Positions 35,760 through 44,754 of a DNA stretch of 64,000 nt are shown piece after piece. The DNA is from Solwaraspora sp. WMMA2056 (lineage in GTDB: Bacteria > Actinomycetota > Actinomycetes > Mycobacteriales > Micromonosporaceae). A program made the position numbers and the translations under genes. Each line of letters opens with the position of its first letter. Position 1 is the stretch's first letter. The stretch covers positions 4,340,001-4,404,000 of the forward strand of contig NZ_CP128360.1 in NCBI RefSeq assembly GCF_030345095.1, in the 5' to 3' direction. Under the pieces are notes generated by a model. That model worked only from the letters and a program-made list of their open reading frames with translations. It ran no database searches and was not told the origin of the DNA.

Positions 35760-36077
35760 ATGGCAGTCGTGAAGATCAACGCGATCGAGGTGCCGGCCGG
35801 GGCCGGCGAGGAGTTGGAGCGGCGGTTCGCCGCCCGCCTGGGTGCGGTGGAGAACTCCCCGGGTTTCCTCGGCTTCGAGTTGCTGCGCCCGGTCGCCGGC
35901 GAGGGACGGTACTTCGTCTACACCCGGTGGGAGAGTGAAGAGGCGTACCAGGCGTGGGCGAGCGGGCCGGCCCGGCAGGCGCACGCCGGCGGTGACGGCG
36001 ACAAGCCCCGGCCCCCGGTGGCGACCGGCGCGAGCCTGCTGGAGTTCGAGGTGGTCCAGTCGGTCTCCCGCGCCTGA
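35760..36077 (+). CDS. mhuD: Heme-degrading monooxygenase, MhuD-like
   Basis: 105 aa ABM-fold protein, very close to mycobacterial MhuD along its length as I remember that sequence: MAVVKINAIEVPAGAGEELE, VENSPGFLGFELLRPV, YFVYTRWESEEAYQAW, then ATGASLLEFEVV. The Asn near position 7, the Trp in YQAW and the heme-ligating His in RQAHAG are kept. MhuD opens heme to mycobilin and frees iron. A 3-residue stretch after the His differs (GGDGDK). It stands alone between unrelated genes, and no iron box is seen in front of it. Confidence 0.93.
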   Translation: MAVVKINAIEVPAGAGEELERRFAARLGAVENSPGFLGFELLRPVAGEGRYFVYTRWESEEAYQAWASGPARQAHAGGDGDKPRPPVATGASLLEFEVVQSVSRA

Positions 36078-36133
36078 CCGATCCTCCGTCGCGCCGGTGT
36101 CACAGCCGGGTCTGAACCGCTCGCCGACCGGGT

Positions 36134-37246
36134 ATGCCGGGCAGCATGACCTGGCTCAGCGTCCTCACCGGCACCGTCCTGATCACCGTCGTGCTGGTGG
36201 ACGTGTGGTTGACGATCCTGCACCCGGACGCCGAGGGTCCGCTGGCCGGCGCGGTCCGCCGGCTGGTGTGGCGGGTGTCGTCGCTGGTCGGCGGGCGCGG
36301 TGACACCCCTCGCCGTACGCCGTTGGTGTGGGCCGGCCCGCTGCTGGTCACCGGCACCTTCCTGGCCTGGATCGGGCCGCTGGTGTTCGGCGTCGCACTG
36401 CTGGTCTGGCCCTACCTCGACGGCTACCACCGGGTGGTCGGCTACGGGCCGGCCGGCTTCGTGGACGCCCTGTACTTCGCCGCCGGCACCCTGACCGTGC
36501 TCGGCTACGGTGACCTCACCCCGGACACCCCGGCTCAGAAGCTGCTCGCGGTCGCCGTCGGCGCGCTCGGCTTCGCCCTGTTCGCGGCGTTGGCGACCTA
36601 CCTGATCGAGCTGATCACCGGACTGACGGTGCGCAACGGCTTCGCGCTCGCCGTACACGACCAGGTGCGGGGCACCGACGGCGCCGGGTTGATCGCGCGC
36701 AGCCTGACCGAGGAGGGGATCGAGGCGACCCGGCAGCGGTGCGCGGCGTGGGCGGAGAGCCTACGGGCGCTCGACGACACGGTCCGCCGCTATCCGCTGG
36801 TGGCGTTGACCTACCGGCCGCGCCGGCCGGACTACGACATCGAACCCGCCCTGGAGCATTTGACCGAGGCGACGGTCGCCGCGTTGCTGGCGGCACGACG
36901 CGGACCGTGGCAGGGGCTGGGTCAGCGCGCCGAGGAGTTGGCGTACGCCCTCCTGCGCACCCAGGACACGATCGCCCGCCGGTATCTGAGCCGACGGCTG
37001 CCCGATACCGGCCCGACCGACACCGACGACGAGGTCGGCCGGCTGCTGGGGCAGCTGCACTGCCGGCTCGCCGAAGCGCTGGGGGAGCGTTTCGGCGAGC
37101 CGTTGTCCGACGACGACCGCCTCGCCGCCGACGTGCTGTCGCGCTCCACGGTCTTCCTGGACGGCCTGCGTAATTGGTCGGCTCCCGGGGTGAAACCGCA
37201 CTCCGTCGGCGCCCGGCCGGCCACCGACCGGGTGGTCAACCGGTGA
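36134..37246 (+). CDS. Two-TM potassium channel-like protein
   Basis: 370 aa. Hydrophobic segments at about residues 5-25 and 65-92, then a pore loop with filter TVLGYGD (about 121-127), then a third TM (LLAVAVGALGFALFAALATYLIELI). That is the KcsA-type pore with an extra N-terminal helix. The 200-residue C-terminal part is helical and lacks an RCK/TrkA signature. GTG/ATG choices at 36134 and 36146; neither has a strong ribosome site. Its stop overlaps the end of a convergent 71-aa gene by 11 nt. Confidence 0.88.
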   Translation: MPGSMTWLSVLTGTVLITVVLVDVWLTILHPDAEGPLAGAVRRLVWRVSSLVGGRGDTPRRTPLVWAGPLLVTGTFLAWIGPLVFGVALLVWPYLDGYHRVVGYGPAGFVDALYFAAGTLTVLGYGDLTPDTPAQKLLAVAVGALGFALFAALATYLIELITGLTVRNGFALAVHDQVRGTDGAGLIARSLTEEGIEATRQRCAAWAESLRALDDTVRRYPLVALTYRPRRPDYDIEPALEHLTEATVAALLAARRGPWQGLGQRAEELAYALLRTQDTIARRYLSRRLPDTGPTDTDDEVGRLLGQLHCRLAEALGERFGEPLSDDDRLAADVLSRSTVFLDGLRNWSAPGVKPHSVGARPATDRVVNR

Positions 37247-37451
37247 CGCAGGTGTCCACCGGGGCTCGGCGCGGTTCGAGGCGGTTCGCGATGGCGTGCA
37301 GCCCGGCGGCGGCACCCGCCCGTAGCCGGGTGGTCACCTCGGCGGGGGAGCGGCGCGGCGGGTCGGGCCGCACCGGGGCGTCGGGGCGGGCCGAGTTCAC
37401 ATGGTGGGCCATGGCGGACAGGGCGGTGCTGTAGCCGGCGGGCATCTCCAT
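37236..37451 (-). CDS. 71-aa hypothetical protein coupled to LacI regulator
   Basis: Starts MEMPAGYSTALSAMAHHVNSA and ends RLEPRRAPVDTCVTG, with no known motif. GAGGAG lies 6 nt before the ATG, inside the last codons of the LacI gene, and the ATG follows the LacI stop region within 3 nt. It is translationally coupled to it and shares its double operator. A second in-frame ATG is at 37445. Confidence 0.6.
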   Translation of the reverse strand: MEMPAGYSTALSAMAHHVNSARPDAPVRPDPPRRSPAEVTTRLRAGAAAGLHAIANRLEPRRAPVDTCVTG

Positions 37452-37453
37452 GG

Positions 37454-38527
37454 TCAACTCCTCGGTGCGGGGCCGGTACTCGGCCGGGCGATCATTTCGG
37501 TGGGCAGCACGACCTGCCGGCGGCGGCCGTCGGCCGGCGGGTCGAGCAGCAGTTCGGCGGCGATCCGCCCCTTGTCCTCGGCGGGTTGCCGGATGGTGGT
37601 CAGTCCGGCTGCGGCGGCCTGGTCGATGTCGTCGAATCCGGTGACCGAGACGTCGACCCCGGCCCGCAGACCGCGTGCGGCGAGGGCGTCGAGCACACCG
37701 AGGGCGAGCACGTCGGTGAGGGCGACGATCGCGGTGGGCGGTTGTGGCCGGTCGAGCAGCAGCGTGGCGGCGTGCTGTCCGTCGCGGCGGTCGTTGCCGG
37801 CGGCGGCCACGACCGCCAGGTGTGACCAGGGCACCCCGGCGGCGGTGAACGCGTCCCGGATGCCGGTGAGCCGACCCCGGGTCGAGGCGTAGTGCGCCTG
37901 CTGCGGCCCGGCGAGGTCGACCGGTGCGGTGGGTCGCGCGGTGGGGTGAACGCCGTCGGCGACGACGCCGATCCGCCGGTGTCCGTGGCCGGCGAGGTGC
38001 TCGCCGAGCCGGGTGGTGGCGGCGGCCTCGTCGATTCCGACGTGGTGTTCGGCCGGTCCGGCGCCGTCGAGTGGGCTGGTGGCGACGATCGGTAGCCCTC
38101 GGGCGCGGATCGCGGCCAGCGCCCAGTGGGTGTCGGATCCGCAGTAGACGCAGAAGCCGTCGACGGCGGCGTTGTCCAGGGCGCGTACCGCGACGTCCCG
38201 GTCGGCGGGCAGTGGGATCAGCAGCAGACTGGTGTCGCGTTGCTCGGTGGCGGCGGCCATGCCGCGGAGGAACCGCAGCGCGAACGGGTCGGTCACTGCG
38301 TAACTGAGGTTGCTGGTGAACAGCACGCCGATGGCGCCGGCGCGGCCGCGACGCAGCGACCGGGCGGTCGGATTCGGGCCGGGGTAGCCGAGCTGGCGGG
38401 CGGCGTCGAGGATCCGGTCGCGTAGCGCAGGGGAGAGCTGGTCGGGTCGGGCGTACGCGTTGGAGACGGTGCTGCGGGACACGCCGACGTACGTGGCGAC
38501 GGTCTGCAGGGTGGGTCGTTCGGTCAT
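37454..38527 (-). CDS. LacI-family transcriptional regulator
   Basis: 357 aa. The N-terminal helix-turn-helix is TLQTVATYVGVSRSTVSNAYARPDQLSPALR (residues about 5-35), followed by the hinge and a periplasmic-binding-like effector domain (GAIGVLFTSNLSYAVTDPFALRFLRG). Ligand unknown. The ATG at 38527 is preceded within 16 nt by a large inverted repeat that is probably its operator. The frame upstream to 38614 would run through this repeat and is rejected. It is not adjacent to the rhamnose operon; its operator core (ATCGAT) differs from AACGTT there. Confidence 0.93.
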   Translation of the reverse strand: MTERPTLQTVATYVGVSRSTVSNAYARPDQLSPALRDRILDAARQLGYPGPNPTARSLRRGRAGAIGVLFTSNLSYAVTDPFALRFLRGMAAATEQRDTSLLLIPLPADRDVAVRALDNAAVDGFCVYCGSDTHWALAAIRARGLPIVATSPLDGAGPAEHHVGIDEAAATTRLGEHLAGHGHRRIGVVADGVHPTARPTAPVDLAGPQQAHYASTRGRLTGIRDAFTAAGVPWSHLAVVAAAGNDRRDGQHAATLLLDRPQPPTAIVALTDVLALGVLDALAARGLRAGVDVSVTGFDDIDQAAAAGLTTIRQPAEDKGRIAAELLLDPPADGRRRQVVLPTEMIARPSTGPAPRS

Positions 38528-38542
38528 GTCCGGCCACCCCTT

Positions 38543-38573
38543 CTGTATCGATCCAGCTTCTGGATCGATACAG
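38543..38573. promoter_or_regulatory. Double operator / 13-bp perfect inverted repeat before LacI gene
   Basis: CTGTATCGATCCA (38543-38555), spacer GCTTC, TGGATCGATACAG (38561-38573). The arms are exact reverse complements. Each arm alone is a LacI-type half-symmetric site centred on CG (TGTATCGATCCA), so the element may bind two dimers. It lies between the LacI gene and the divergent MscS gene. Confidence 0.8.
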
Positions 38574-38673
38574 TAACACGCCGTACTGACCTGACGGAAC
38601 CCCCGCCCGCCCACGTCGATCGATGTGATTAGCTGGCCGCTGCCCCGCCGCCGACCGGAAGGAGATGTCGGCC

Positions 38674-39819
38674 GTGTCCGACGCCCTGCTCAGCATCGCG
38701 ATCATCGCCGCAGCGGTGGCAGCGGCGGTCATCGCCGTCACCGTCGTCTACCGGATTCTGCGGATCGCCGGACGTCGATCGACACTGCTCACCGACATAT
38801 CCCGGCGCGCCTACTGGCCCACGACCATCATCGCCGCGTTGCTCGCCGCCCGGCTCAGCATTCCCGTCGCCACCACCAACGGCTGGCACGGACCCGTCCT
38901 GCACGTCATCATGCTGGCCAGCATCGCCGCCGGTGGCTGGCTGGTCGCCACCCTGCTCGGACTCGCCGCCGACACCGCCCTGCGCCGGTTCCGTATCGAC
39001 GTCAACGACAACCTCGCCGCCCGCCGCGCCCACACCCAGATCACCGTCATCCGCCGCGTCGCGTTCGCCGTCGTCGGCATCGTCACCGTCGGCGCCATGC
39101 TGATCACCTTCCCCGGTGCCCGCGCCGCCGGCGCCAGCGTCCTGGCCTCCGCCGGCCTGGTCGGCGTCGTCGCCGCCCTCGCCGCCCAGTCCACCCTCGG
39201 CAACATGTTCGCCGGCCTGCAACTGGCCTTCGGCGACGCGTTGCGCCTCGACGACGTGGTCGTCGTCGAAGGCGAATGGGGCCGCATCGAGGAGATGACC
39301 CTCGGCTACGTCGTGGTGAAGATCTGGGACGAACGCCGCCTCATCCTGCCGTCGTCGTACTTCACCACCACGCCGTTCCAGAACTGGACCCGCACCGCCG
39401 CCTCGGTGCTCGGCACCGCTGAGATCGACGTCGACTGGAGCCTGCCGGTCGATCAGATGCGCGCCGAACTGCGCCGCATCGTCGAATCCGAGGCCGCCGC
39501 GCCGCTGTGGGACGGACGGGTCTGTGGCCTGCAGGTCACCGAGGCCACCGGCGGCACCATCCGGACCCGGGCCCTGGTCAGCGCCGCGAACAGCTCTGCC
39601 CTGTGGGACCTGCGCTGCCTGGTCCGCGAACAGCTCGTCGCCTGGGTACAGGAACAGCACCCGCAGGCGCGGCCCCGGGTCCGCGCCGAGGTCGGCGGCC
39701 ACGACAGCGGTACGTCGCACCCGTCGGCCCCGCTGCAGCGGGTCAACCTGTCCGACCCCGCTGCGGTCGAGACCACGCCCGGCGTCGGCGACCAGAACTC
39801 GTCTGCGGACCACCGGTAG
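38674..39819 (+). CDS. MscS-family mechanosensitive channel
   Basis: 381 aa from the GTG at 38674. AAGGAG is 1 nt from an ATG at 38665 but 9-10 nt from this GTG, so the GTG is preferred. Four hydrophobic stretches; the last is the pore helix GASVLASAGLVGVVAALAAQSTLGNMFAGLQLAFG, with the Ala/Gly packing of MscS TM3. A beta domain follows (LDDVVVVEGEWGRIEEMTLGYVVVKIWDERRLILP), then a short C-terminal tail. It releases solutes on hypo-osmotic shock. Confidence 0.92.
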   Translation: MSDALLSIAIIAAAVAAAVIAVTVVYRILRIAGRRSTLLTDISRRAYWPTTIIAALLAARLSIPVATTNGWHGPVLHVIMLASIAAGGWLVATLLGLAADTALRRFRIDVNDNLAARRAHTQITVIRRVAFAVVGIVTVGAMLITFPGARAAGASVLASAGLVGVVAALAAQSTLGNMFAGLQLAFGDALRLDDVVVVEGEWGRIEEMTLGYVVVKIWDERRLILPSSYFTTTPFQNWTRTAASVLGTAEIDVDWSLPVDQMRAELRRIVESEAAAPLWDGRVCGLQVTEATGGTIRTRALVSAANSSALWDLRCLVREQLVAWVQEQHPQARPRVRAEVGGHDSGTSHPSAPLQRVNLSDPAAVETTPGVGDQNSSADHR

Positions 39820-40039
39820 GAGGTACCGACCTGAACACCGGGCTGACCCGCGCTGCGCTCGACCCGACCCACCCGCTGCCGATCCGTGAGGCGCGACACG
39901 AAGTCGATCCCACGGGAACTTCCGTGCCGCGCCGCCCGACCCACCAGATGGAAGACCCGAACGGTCAGAGATGTGCCGGCAACCGGGTGGTCCCCGGAGG
40001 CCGGCCTGCCCTTGCACCCGAACAGGGAGAACACGACAC

Positions 40040-40666
40040 GTGAACATCAACGGATCGGACCGCTGGCGGACCGCTGTCGCAGCGGTCGGCTTCACGGCGG
40101 TTGTCGTCCTCGCCGGCTGCGGCGACGACTCGTCCGGCACCACCGACGCCGCCGACACGACCCCGGAACCGTCGGCGTCGGCCTCCGCGATGGCCGACGG
40201 CATGGACTCCGACGGCATGGATGGCATGGACGGCATGGACGGGATGATGAACGACCCGTCCGCCACCCCCGCCGACCAGATCGACGGCGCGGTGCAGGCC
40301 ACGTTCGCCCTGCTCGACACCCGGCCGCCGGGCACCGACGACGCCGCCGGGACCGCGTGGCTGGCGCAGACCGACGACGGTACGACGGTCACCGTCACCA
40401 TGACCGGGTTGGAGCCCGGCGCGCAGTACATGGGCCACCTGCACGCCCAGGAGTGCGCTGCGGACAACGGCGGCCCGCACTTCAAGTTCGACCCGAACGG
40501 CCCGGAGACGCCGCCCAACGAGGTCCACCTCGGCTTCACCGCCGCCATCGACGGCACCGGCACCGCGACCGTCACCAACGAGCAGCAGGTCGGCGACGCC
40601 GCCAAGTCGGTGGTCATCCACCCGATGGAAGCAATGGACAACCGCCTGGCATGCGCCGACTTCTGA
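40040..40666 (+). CDS. Cu/Zn superoxide dismutase-like lipoprotein, Met-rich N-terminus
   Basis: 208 aa. Lipobox VVLAGC near residue 28. A short Met/Asp/Gly repeat (DGMDGMDGMDGMM region, residues about 54-71) could bind copper. The domain keeps the SOD copper/zinc histidines in MGHLHAQEC, GGPHFKF, VHLGF and VVIHP, but the zinc loop is shortened, so activity is uncertain. Start GTG with GGGAG upstream. The end overlaps the ATG of the CopC gene by 16 nt, which supports a copper-related function. Confidence 0.8.
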   Translation: MNINGSDRWRTAVAAVGFTAVVVLAGCGDDSSGTTDAADTTPEPSASASAMADGMDSDGMDGMDGMDGMMNDPSATPADQIDGAVQATFALLDTRPPGTDDAAGTAWLAQTDDGTTVTVTMTGLEPGAQYMGHLHAQECAADNGGPHFKFDPNGPETPPNEVHLGFTAAIDGTGTATVTNEQQVGDAAKSVVIHPMEAMDNRLACADF

Positions 40667-41247
40667 GCCACGCCTTGGCCCTGACCTGCGCGGGAGCGGC
40701 GGCGATCGCACTCGCCGCTCCCGCGTGGGCACACACTGAGTTGGTCTCCGCCGCCCCTGGGCCGGGCGACGAGGTCGCTCCCGGAGTGGCGACCATCGCG
40801 TTGACCTTCGGTCCGTTGTCCGGCACCGGCGAACGCCGGATCACCGTCACCGGCCCCGACGACACCGCCGTCGCGGTGGGGGAGGCGGTCGTGGTCAACG
40901 CGAAGACCCTGTGCGCCACCGTCGACCCGCTGACCACCGGCGTGCACAGACTCGCTTACCAGGCGACGTCGGCCGACGGGCACGCGATCAGTGGCACGTT
41001 CTACTTCGAGGTCGTCGACGGCGGCACCGACAGCGCTGACCCGGCCGACTGCGCCCGCGCGGTGCTGCCAGCACCGGTCGCCGCCGGCCCAGCCGCCGAC
41101 TCGGCAGGCACCGACCCGGTGGTCGCCGGATCGGAGGACCGGGGCAGTGGGTCCATGCTGGCCGGGGTCGCCGGCAGTGGACTACTCGCGCTGGTGCTCG
41201 CCGGCTGGTTGCTGCGTCGGCGGAGCCGGCGACGCCCTACCAACTGA
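40651..41247 (+). CDS. CopC-domain copper-binding protein with C-terminal TM
   Basis: 198 aa. Signal peptide to AWA, then mature His in HTELVSAAPGPGDEV and the second site in SADGHAISGTFYFEV, both CopC copper ligands. Ends with a TM (LAGVAGSGLLALVLAGWLL) and an Arg-rich stop-transfer, so it is anchored at the outer face of the membrane. ATG lies inside the end of the SOD-like gene. No CopD follows. Confidence 0.9.
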   Translation: MRRLLSHALALTCAGAAAIALAAPAWAHTELVSAAPGPGDEVAPGVATIALTFGPLSGTGERRITVTGPDDTAVAVGEAVVVNAKTLCATVDPLTTGVHRLAYQATSADGHAISGTFYFEVVDGGTDSADPADCARAVLPAPVAAGPAADSAGTDPVVAGSEDRGSGSMLAGVAGSGLLALVLAGWLLRRRSRRRPTN

Positions 41248-41259
41248 CCCCGGTCAGGC

Positions 41260-42291
41260 TCAGCTGGCGCGGTCGCGCAGCAGCTCCACCGCCTCGTCGA
41301 GGCGGCCCTGCCGGGCCAGCAACGTCACCAGGAGACCGACCCCGTGCCAGTCGTCGACGGCGACCCCGGCCTGCAGCAACCTGACGGCCTCGTCGACGTC
41401 GCCCCGGTCGGCCAGCACCGTCGCCAACGCGGTCCGGGCGGCCGGTTCACCCTGGTCGGCGGCGAGCCGCCAGAACCGTTCCGCCTCACCCACGGCGCCC
41501 TGCTCGTGCAGCAGCGTCGCCAGCCGGGACGCCGCATGCCAGTCCCCGGTCTCGGCCAGCACCCGCAGCTGATCGAGGTGGCCCCGGTCGGCCAGCAGGT
41601 CCACCAAAATCCGCCCGGCCGGTGACTCACCGGCGGCGGCCCGGTCCCGCAGGTAGCCGGTCGGGTCCGGGACGGCTTCGATGCCGGGAGACTCCGGCCC
41701 GAACGCCCGACTGCCGCCGAACTCCTGCCGCAGCTGGTCGTCGAGGTCGTCGGCGAGTTTCAGCATCGCCCGGATCGCCACCAGCAGATGCGTCGGCTGG
41801 AACTCGACACCGAACACCGGGATCGACGCCCAGACCGTGTCGCCGCTGCAGTAGATCCGCCCGAACGGCAGCGTCGTCGTCAGCTCGGACAGCCGGCGGT
41901 ACAGCGTCTCCGTCGGTGCGACCCCGGTCAGCAGCGGGGAGAAGACGTCCACCAGCGGCGGCTCCTCCTGGGCGCGTACCAGGATCATCGCCGAACCGGC
42001 GCGGATGCCGATGTCACCGTCGGAGTCCAGCCGCAGCTGGTCGACGGTGGTGCCGAGGAAGTTCGCCACGACCAGTTTCACCTGGCCGGTCAGCTTGTCG
42101 CCGGCGACCGCCCGTACGTCGGCGGCGGTGACTTGGCCGGCCCGCGCGCCGGGACCGCCGACCACCGGCCGGGCGGCCAGTGCCGCTGCCAGTCGGGTGC
42201 TGGTCGGCAGCGGCACCGAGGTGGTCGTCGCGGCCGGCCGGGCGGCGAGTGCGGCGACCAGCCGGGACAGGAAACCGTCAGCCGCGCTCAT
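41260..42291 (-). CDS. YbjN/type III chaperone-like domain plus TPR repeats
   Basis: 343 aa. Residues about 60-190 resemble the YbjN/T3SS-chaperone-like fold (DQLRLDSDGDIGIRAGSAMILVRAQ, PLLTGVAPTETLYRRLSELTTTLPFGRIYCSGDTVWASIPVF). Residues about 215-340 are TPR-like repeats (RDRAAAGESPAGRILVDLLADRGHLDQLR and relatives). It is likely a protein-binding adaptor. The start overlaps the end of the next minus-strand gene by 14 nt. Confidence 0.7.
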   Translation of the reverse strand: MSAADGFLSRLVAALAARPAATTTSVPLPTSTRLAAALAARPVVGGPGARAGQVTAADVRAVAGDKLTGQVKLVVANFLGTTVDQLRLDSDGDIGIRAGSAMILVRAQEEPPLVDVFSPLLTGVAPTETLYRRLSELTTTLPFGRIYCSGDTVWASIPVFGVEFQPTHLLVAIRAMLKLADDLDDQLRQEFGGSRAFGPESPGIEAVPDPTGYLRDRAAAGESPAGRILVDLLADRGHLDQLRVLAETGDWHAASRLATLLHEQGAVGEAERFWRLAADQGEPAARTALATVLADRGDVDEAVRLLQAGVAVDDWHGVGLLVTLLARQGRLDEAVELLRDRAS

Positions 42292-42637
42292 CGCCGGACT
42301 CCCGACCGGTCAGTGTGTCCGGCGGGGCCGTGGGGTCGACGACCCGTACCTGGTCGAACATCTTCGCGATGAACAACGGCGCGACGACCCCGAAAACGAA
42401 GGTCGCGAACGCCGTGGTCGCCACGCCACCGGCGGCCGCCGCCGCAGCCAGTCCGGTGCCGGCGATGGCACGCAAAGTGACCGCGAAAACGATGATGGGC
42501 CGGTCCCGTCGGCTGCGCCACGGCCACTGCCAGCGACCTTTCGACTCGGTCGTCGGACGCATCATGCCGTAGAGATTCAACGCCTCGGCCACTATGCTGC
42601 CGACCAGTCCCCACGTCGCTGCGATCCATAGAGACAC
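42278..42637 (-). CDS. Small membrane protein, unknown
   Basis: 119 aa. GTG start. About three hydrophobic stretches: residues 3-22, 48-70 and 72-92 (GLAAAAAAGGVATTAFATFVFGVVAPLFI). Ends in a charged tail. It overlaps the start of the YbjN/TPR gene, so the two form an operon. No motif is recognised. Confidence 0.65.
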   Translation of the reverse strand: MSLWIAATWGLVGSIVAEALNLYGMMRPTTESKGRWQWPWRSRRDRPIIVFAVTLRAIAGTGLAAAAAAGGVATTAFATFVFGVVAPLFIAKMFDQVRVVDPTAPPDTLTGRESGDERG

Positions 42638-42879
42638 GTCCCCACTCTACTGATCGTGGTCACCCGTTCACCTGACGGGTGCCGACCTGCCGACGCCCCC
42701 CGGCGTCCGCCCTGGTCGGCCACTCCTGCAACGGTATCCGACGCCGGCAATCGGCCTCCGCAACCGAATGGAGATCAACATTTCGCCGGCCGGGGCTGGC
42801 GTCACGCGGGCGGAAATGAGACCGTATCCGGCGGTTATCTGACATGTCCGGGCGGCCGGCACCGGAATCGGAGGGCAAC

Positions 42880-44061
42880 ATGTCCGAAAAGGACGACGAG
42901 AAGACGCGCCTGCGGATCGGTGGATGGCTACCGAACGACGGCGCACCCGGGTCGGTCTCGCCGCCACCACCGGACGCCCCCGCCCCCGACGCGCCCAGGA
43001 CCCCCGGTGCCGTCGCCCGGCACAGCGCCGCCAACTTTCTACGCCGGGTCACCCCGAACCGGCCGCTGACCGCCATCGTGCCCCGCTCCGGCGCCCGCAA
43101 CGCCGCCCGGCAGGCAGCGGCCGCAGCCGCCGCCGCCAACCGCGTCGCCCCCGCCGACCTGCCCACCGGCGGCCTCGGCGACACCGGCGACGTCGGCCGC
43201 GGCGCCACCTACCAGGCCGGACACGCAGACCAGCAGCCGAACGCGCAACGCCGGCTCGTCCTCGGCGGCGCAGCCCTCGTCACCATCACCGTCCTGATCG
43301 GAATCGCCGTCGCCCAGGACAGCGCCGAACAGGCACCGATCCGGGGCGAGTTCGCCGCCAACGCCCCCGCCGTGATCCCCTCCACCGGTACGTCGACCGG
43401 CACCGACGACCCGGCAACCGCCGACCCGGACTCCGACACCGACCTGCCCGGCGCGGACGGACCCGTCGGTGACCCCGCCGCCGGGGCCACCCCGACCCCC
43501 GGCGAGGCCACCGGCGGCGCGGCACCCGGCACCGGCACCACCGCCCCGGCCGGCGGCACCGCGACCACCCCGCCCGCTCCCGCGCCACCGACCACGCCGG
43601 CCGCCCCCGCCGAGGTGCCGCTGCTCATCGACACCCGGGTCAACCTCGAAGTCGCCGGCCTGCCCGGCCACCGGATCCGCCACCGCGACGGCATCGTCGT
43701 CGTCGAACCGGTGAGCACCGCCAGCAGGTCCGACGTCAAGGCCGACGCCACGTTCGTGGTCCGCGCCGGGCTGGCCAACCGCAACTGCCTGTCCTTCGAA
43801 TCGGTCAACGCACCCGGCCACTACCTGCGCCACTACGAGTTCCGGATCTTCCTGCACCGCAACGACGGCAGCGCCATCTTCCGCGCCGACACCACCTTCT
43901 GCGTGGTCCCCGGCATCGGCGGCAAGCACACCTCACTGCGGTCGCACAACTACCCGGACCGTTTCCTGCGCCACGACACCCACAAGCAGATGCGGATCTC
44001 ACCGATCGGCGACGGCTCGTCGGCGGCAACGGCGACCTTCATCGCCCGTACCCCCGTCTGA
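42880..44061 (+). CDS. Single-TM protein with C-terminal AbfB-like beta-trefoil
   Basis: 393 aa from the ATG with GGAGGG upstream (42880); an in-frame ATG at 42844 is weaker. An N-terminal charged, Ala/Pro-rich cytoplasmic region is followed by one TM (LVLGGAALVTITVLIGIAVAQ, near residue 135). A Thr/Pro/Ala-rich stalk and, from about residue 250, an AbfB carbohydrate-binding domain follow: VNLEVAGLPGHRIRHRDG, SFESVNAPGHYLRHYEFRI, SLRSHNYPDRFLRHD. The three repeats bind arabinofuranose-type sugars. It is an external sugar-binding membrane protein; no catalytic domain is present. Confidence 0.85.
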   Translation: MSEKDDEKTRLRIGGWLPNDGAPGSVSPPPPDAPAPDAPRTPGAVARHSAANFLRRVTPNRPLTAIVPRSGARNAARQAAAAAAAANRVAPADLPTGGLGDTGDVGRGATYQAGHADQQPNAQRRLVLGGAALVTITVLIGIAVAQDSAEQAPIRGEFAANAPAVIPSTGTSTGTDDPATADPDSDTDLPGADGPVGDPAAGATPTPGEATGGAAPGTGTTAPAGGTATTPPAPAPPTTPAAPAEVPLLIDTRVNLEVAGLPGHRIRHRDGIVVVEPVSTASRSDVKADATFVVRAGLANRNCLSFESVNAPGHYLRHYEFRIFLHRNDGSAIFRADTTFCVVPGIGGKHTSLRSHNYPDRFLRHDTHKQMRISPIGDGSSAATATFIARTPV

Positions 44062-44754
44062 CCGCACCGGGCTGACGGCGCATCGACCACAGCGGCGGCC
44101 CGGCGGGAGACAGGTGCCGGGGACCGGGCGTCCGCCAGCCGTGACGGGCCAGCAGGTCCCGCACGTACGGCTCGTCGGTGACCGTGTGCCCGACGAGCCC
44201 GGCGGCGTCCAACCGACGCTGATGGTCGGCGAGCAGCGCGGCGCCGATCCGCCGCCGCCGCAACCACGGCGCAGCCGCCCACCACACCAGCTCGTGCCCG
44301 ACCACCTCGCCGCTCTCGCCCGCGCCGCCGCCGCCACGGCCGCCTCGGCGCGCTGGTCCGGACGCTCCGGTCGGTCCGGGCCCGTCGGTAGCCGCAGCGC
44401 CGCGCTGCGATGCTCGTCGCGCGTCGCCCGCAGGTGCGCGAACCGCCGCCGATAGATGCCGACCGCGCCGAGCAGCGCCCGGTCGTGGGCGGTCACCGTC
44501 TCCAACACCATCGGGTACGGCTGCCAGACGGCCACCCCGGCACCGTCACCGGCCACCCGGACGATCCCGTGCGACAACGCCTGCGTCAGCTCCACCTCGA
44601 ACACCCGCAGGAACGTCGTGTACCGGGCCGCCACGTCCCCGATCAGCCACGACGCCACCGGGTTCGACACGAACGCCTCCGCCAGCAACGCCGACAACTC
44701 GCCGACGTCGCCGGCCACCGCCGGCCGTACGGCCGTTTCGCACTGCACGGTCAC
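44039..44754 (-). pseudogene. GNAT acetyltransferase with frameshift
   Basis: One frame gives a good GNAT N-terminus: ETAVRPAVAGDVGELSALLAEAFVSNPVASWLI and YPMVLETVTAHDRALLGAVG. The C-terminal half, with the acetyl-CoA loop (APWLRRRRIGAALLADHQRRLDAAGL) and DLLARHGWRTPGPRH, lies in a different frame ending at 44039. The switch is within a GGC-rich stretch at about 44300-44400. Either a real frameshift or a sequencing error; there is no other disruption. Confidence 0.7.

Noticed and set aside
37454-38741. Longer minus-strand frame of about 500 residues over the LacI gene
   Set aside because: It is out of phase with the clear LacI homology; only its last 71 codons (37236-37451) have a ribosome site and make a plausible gene.
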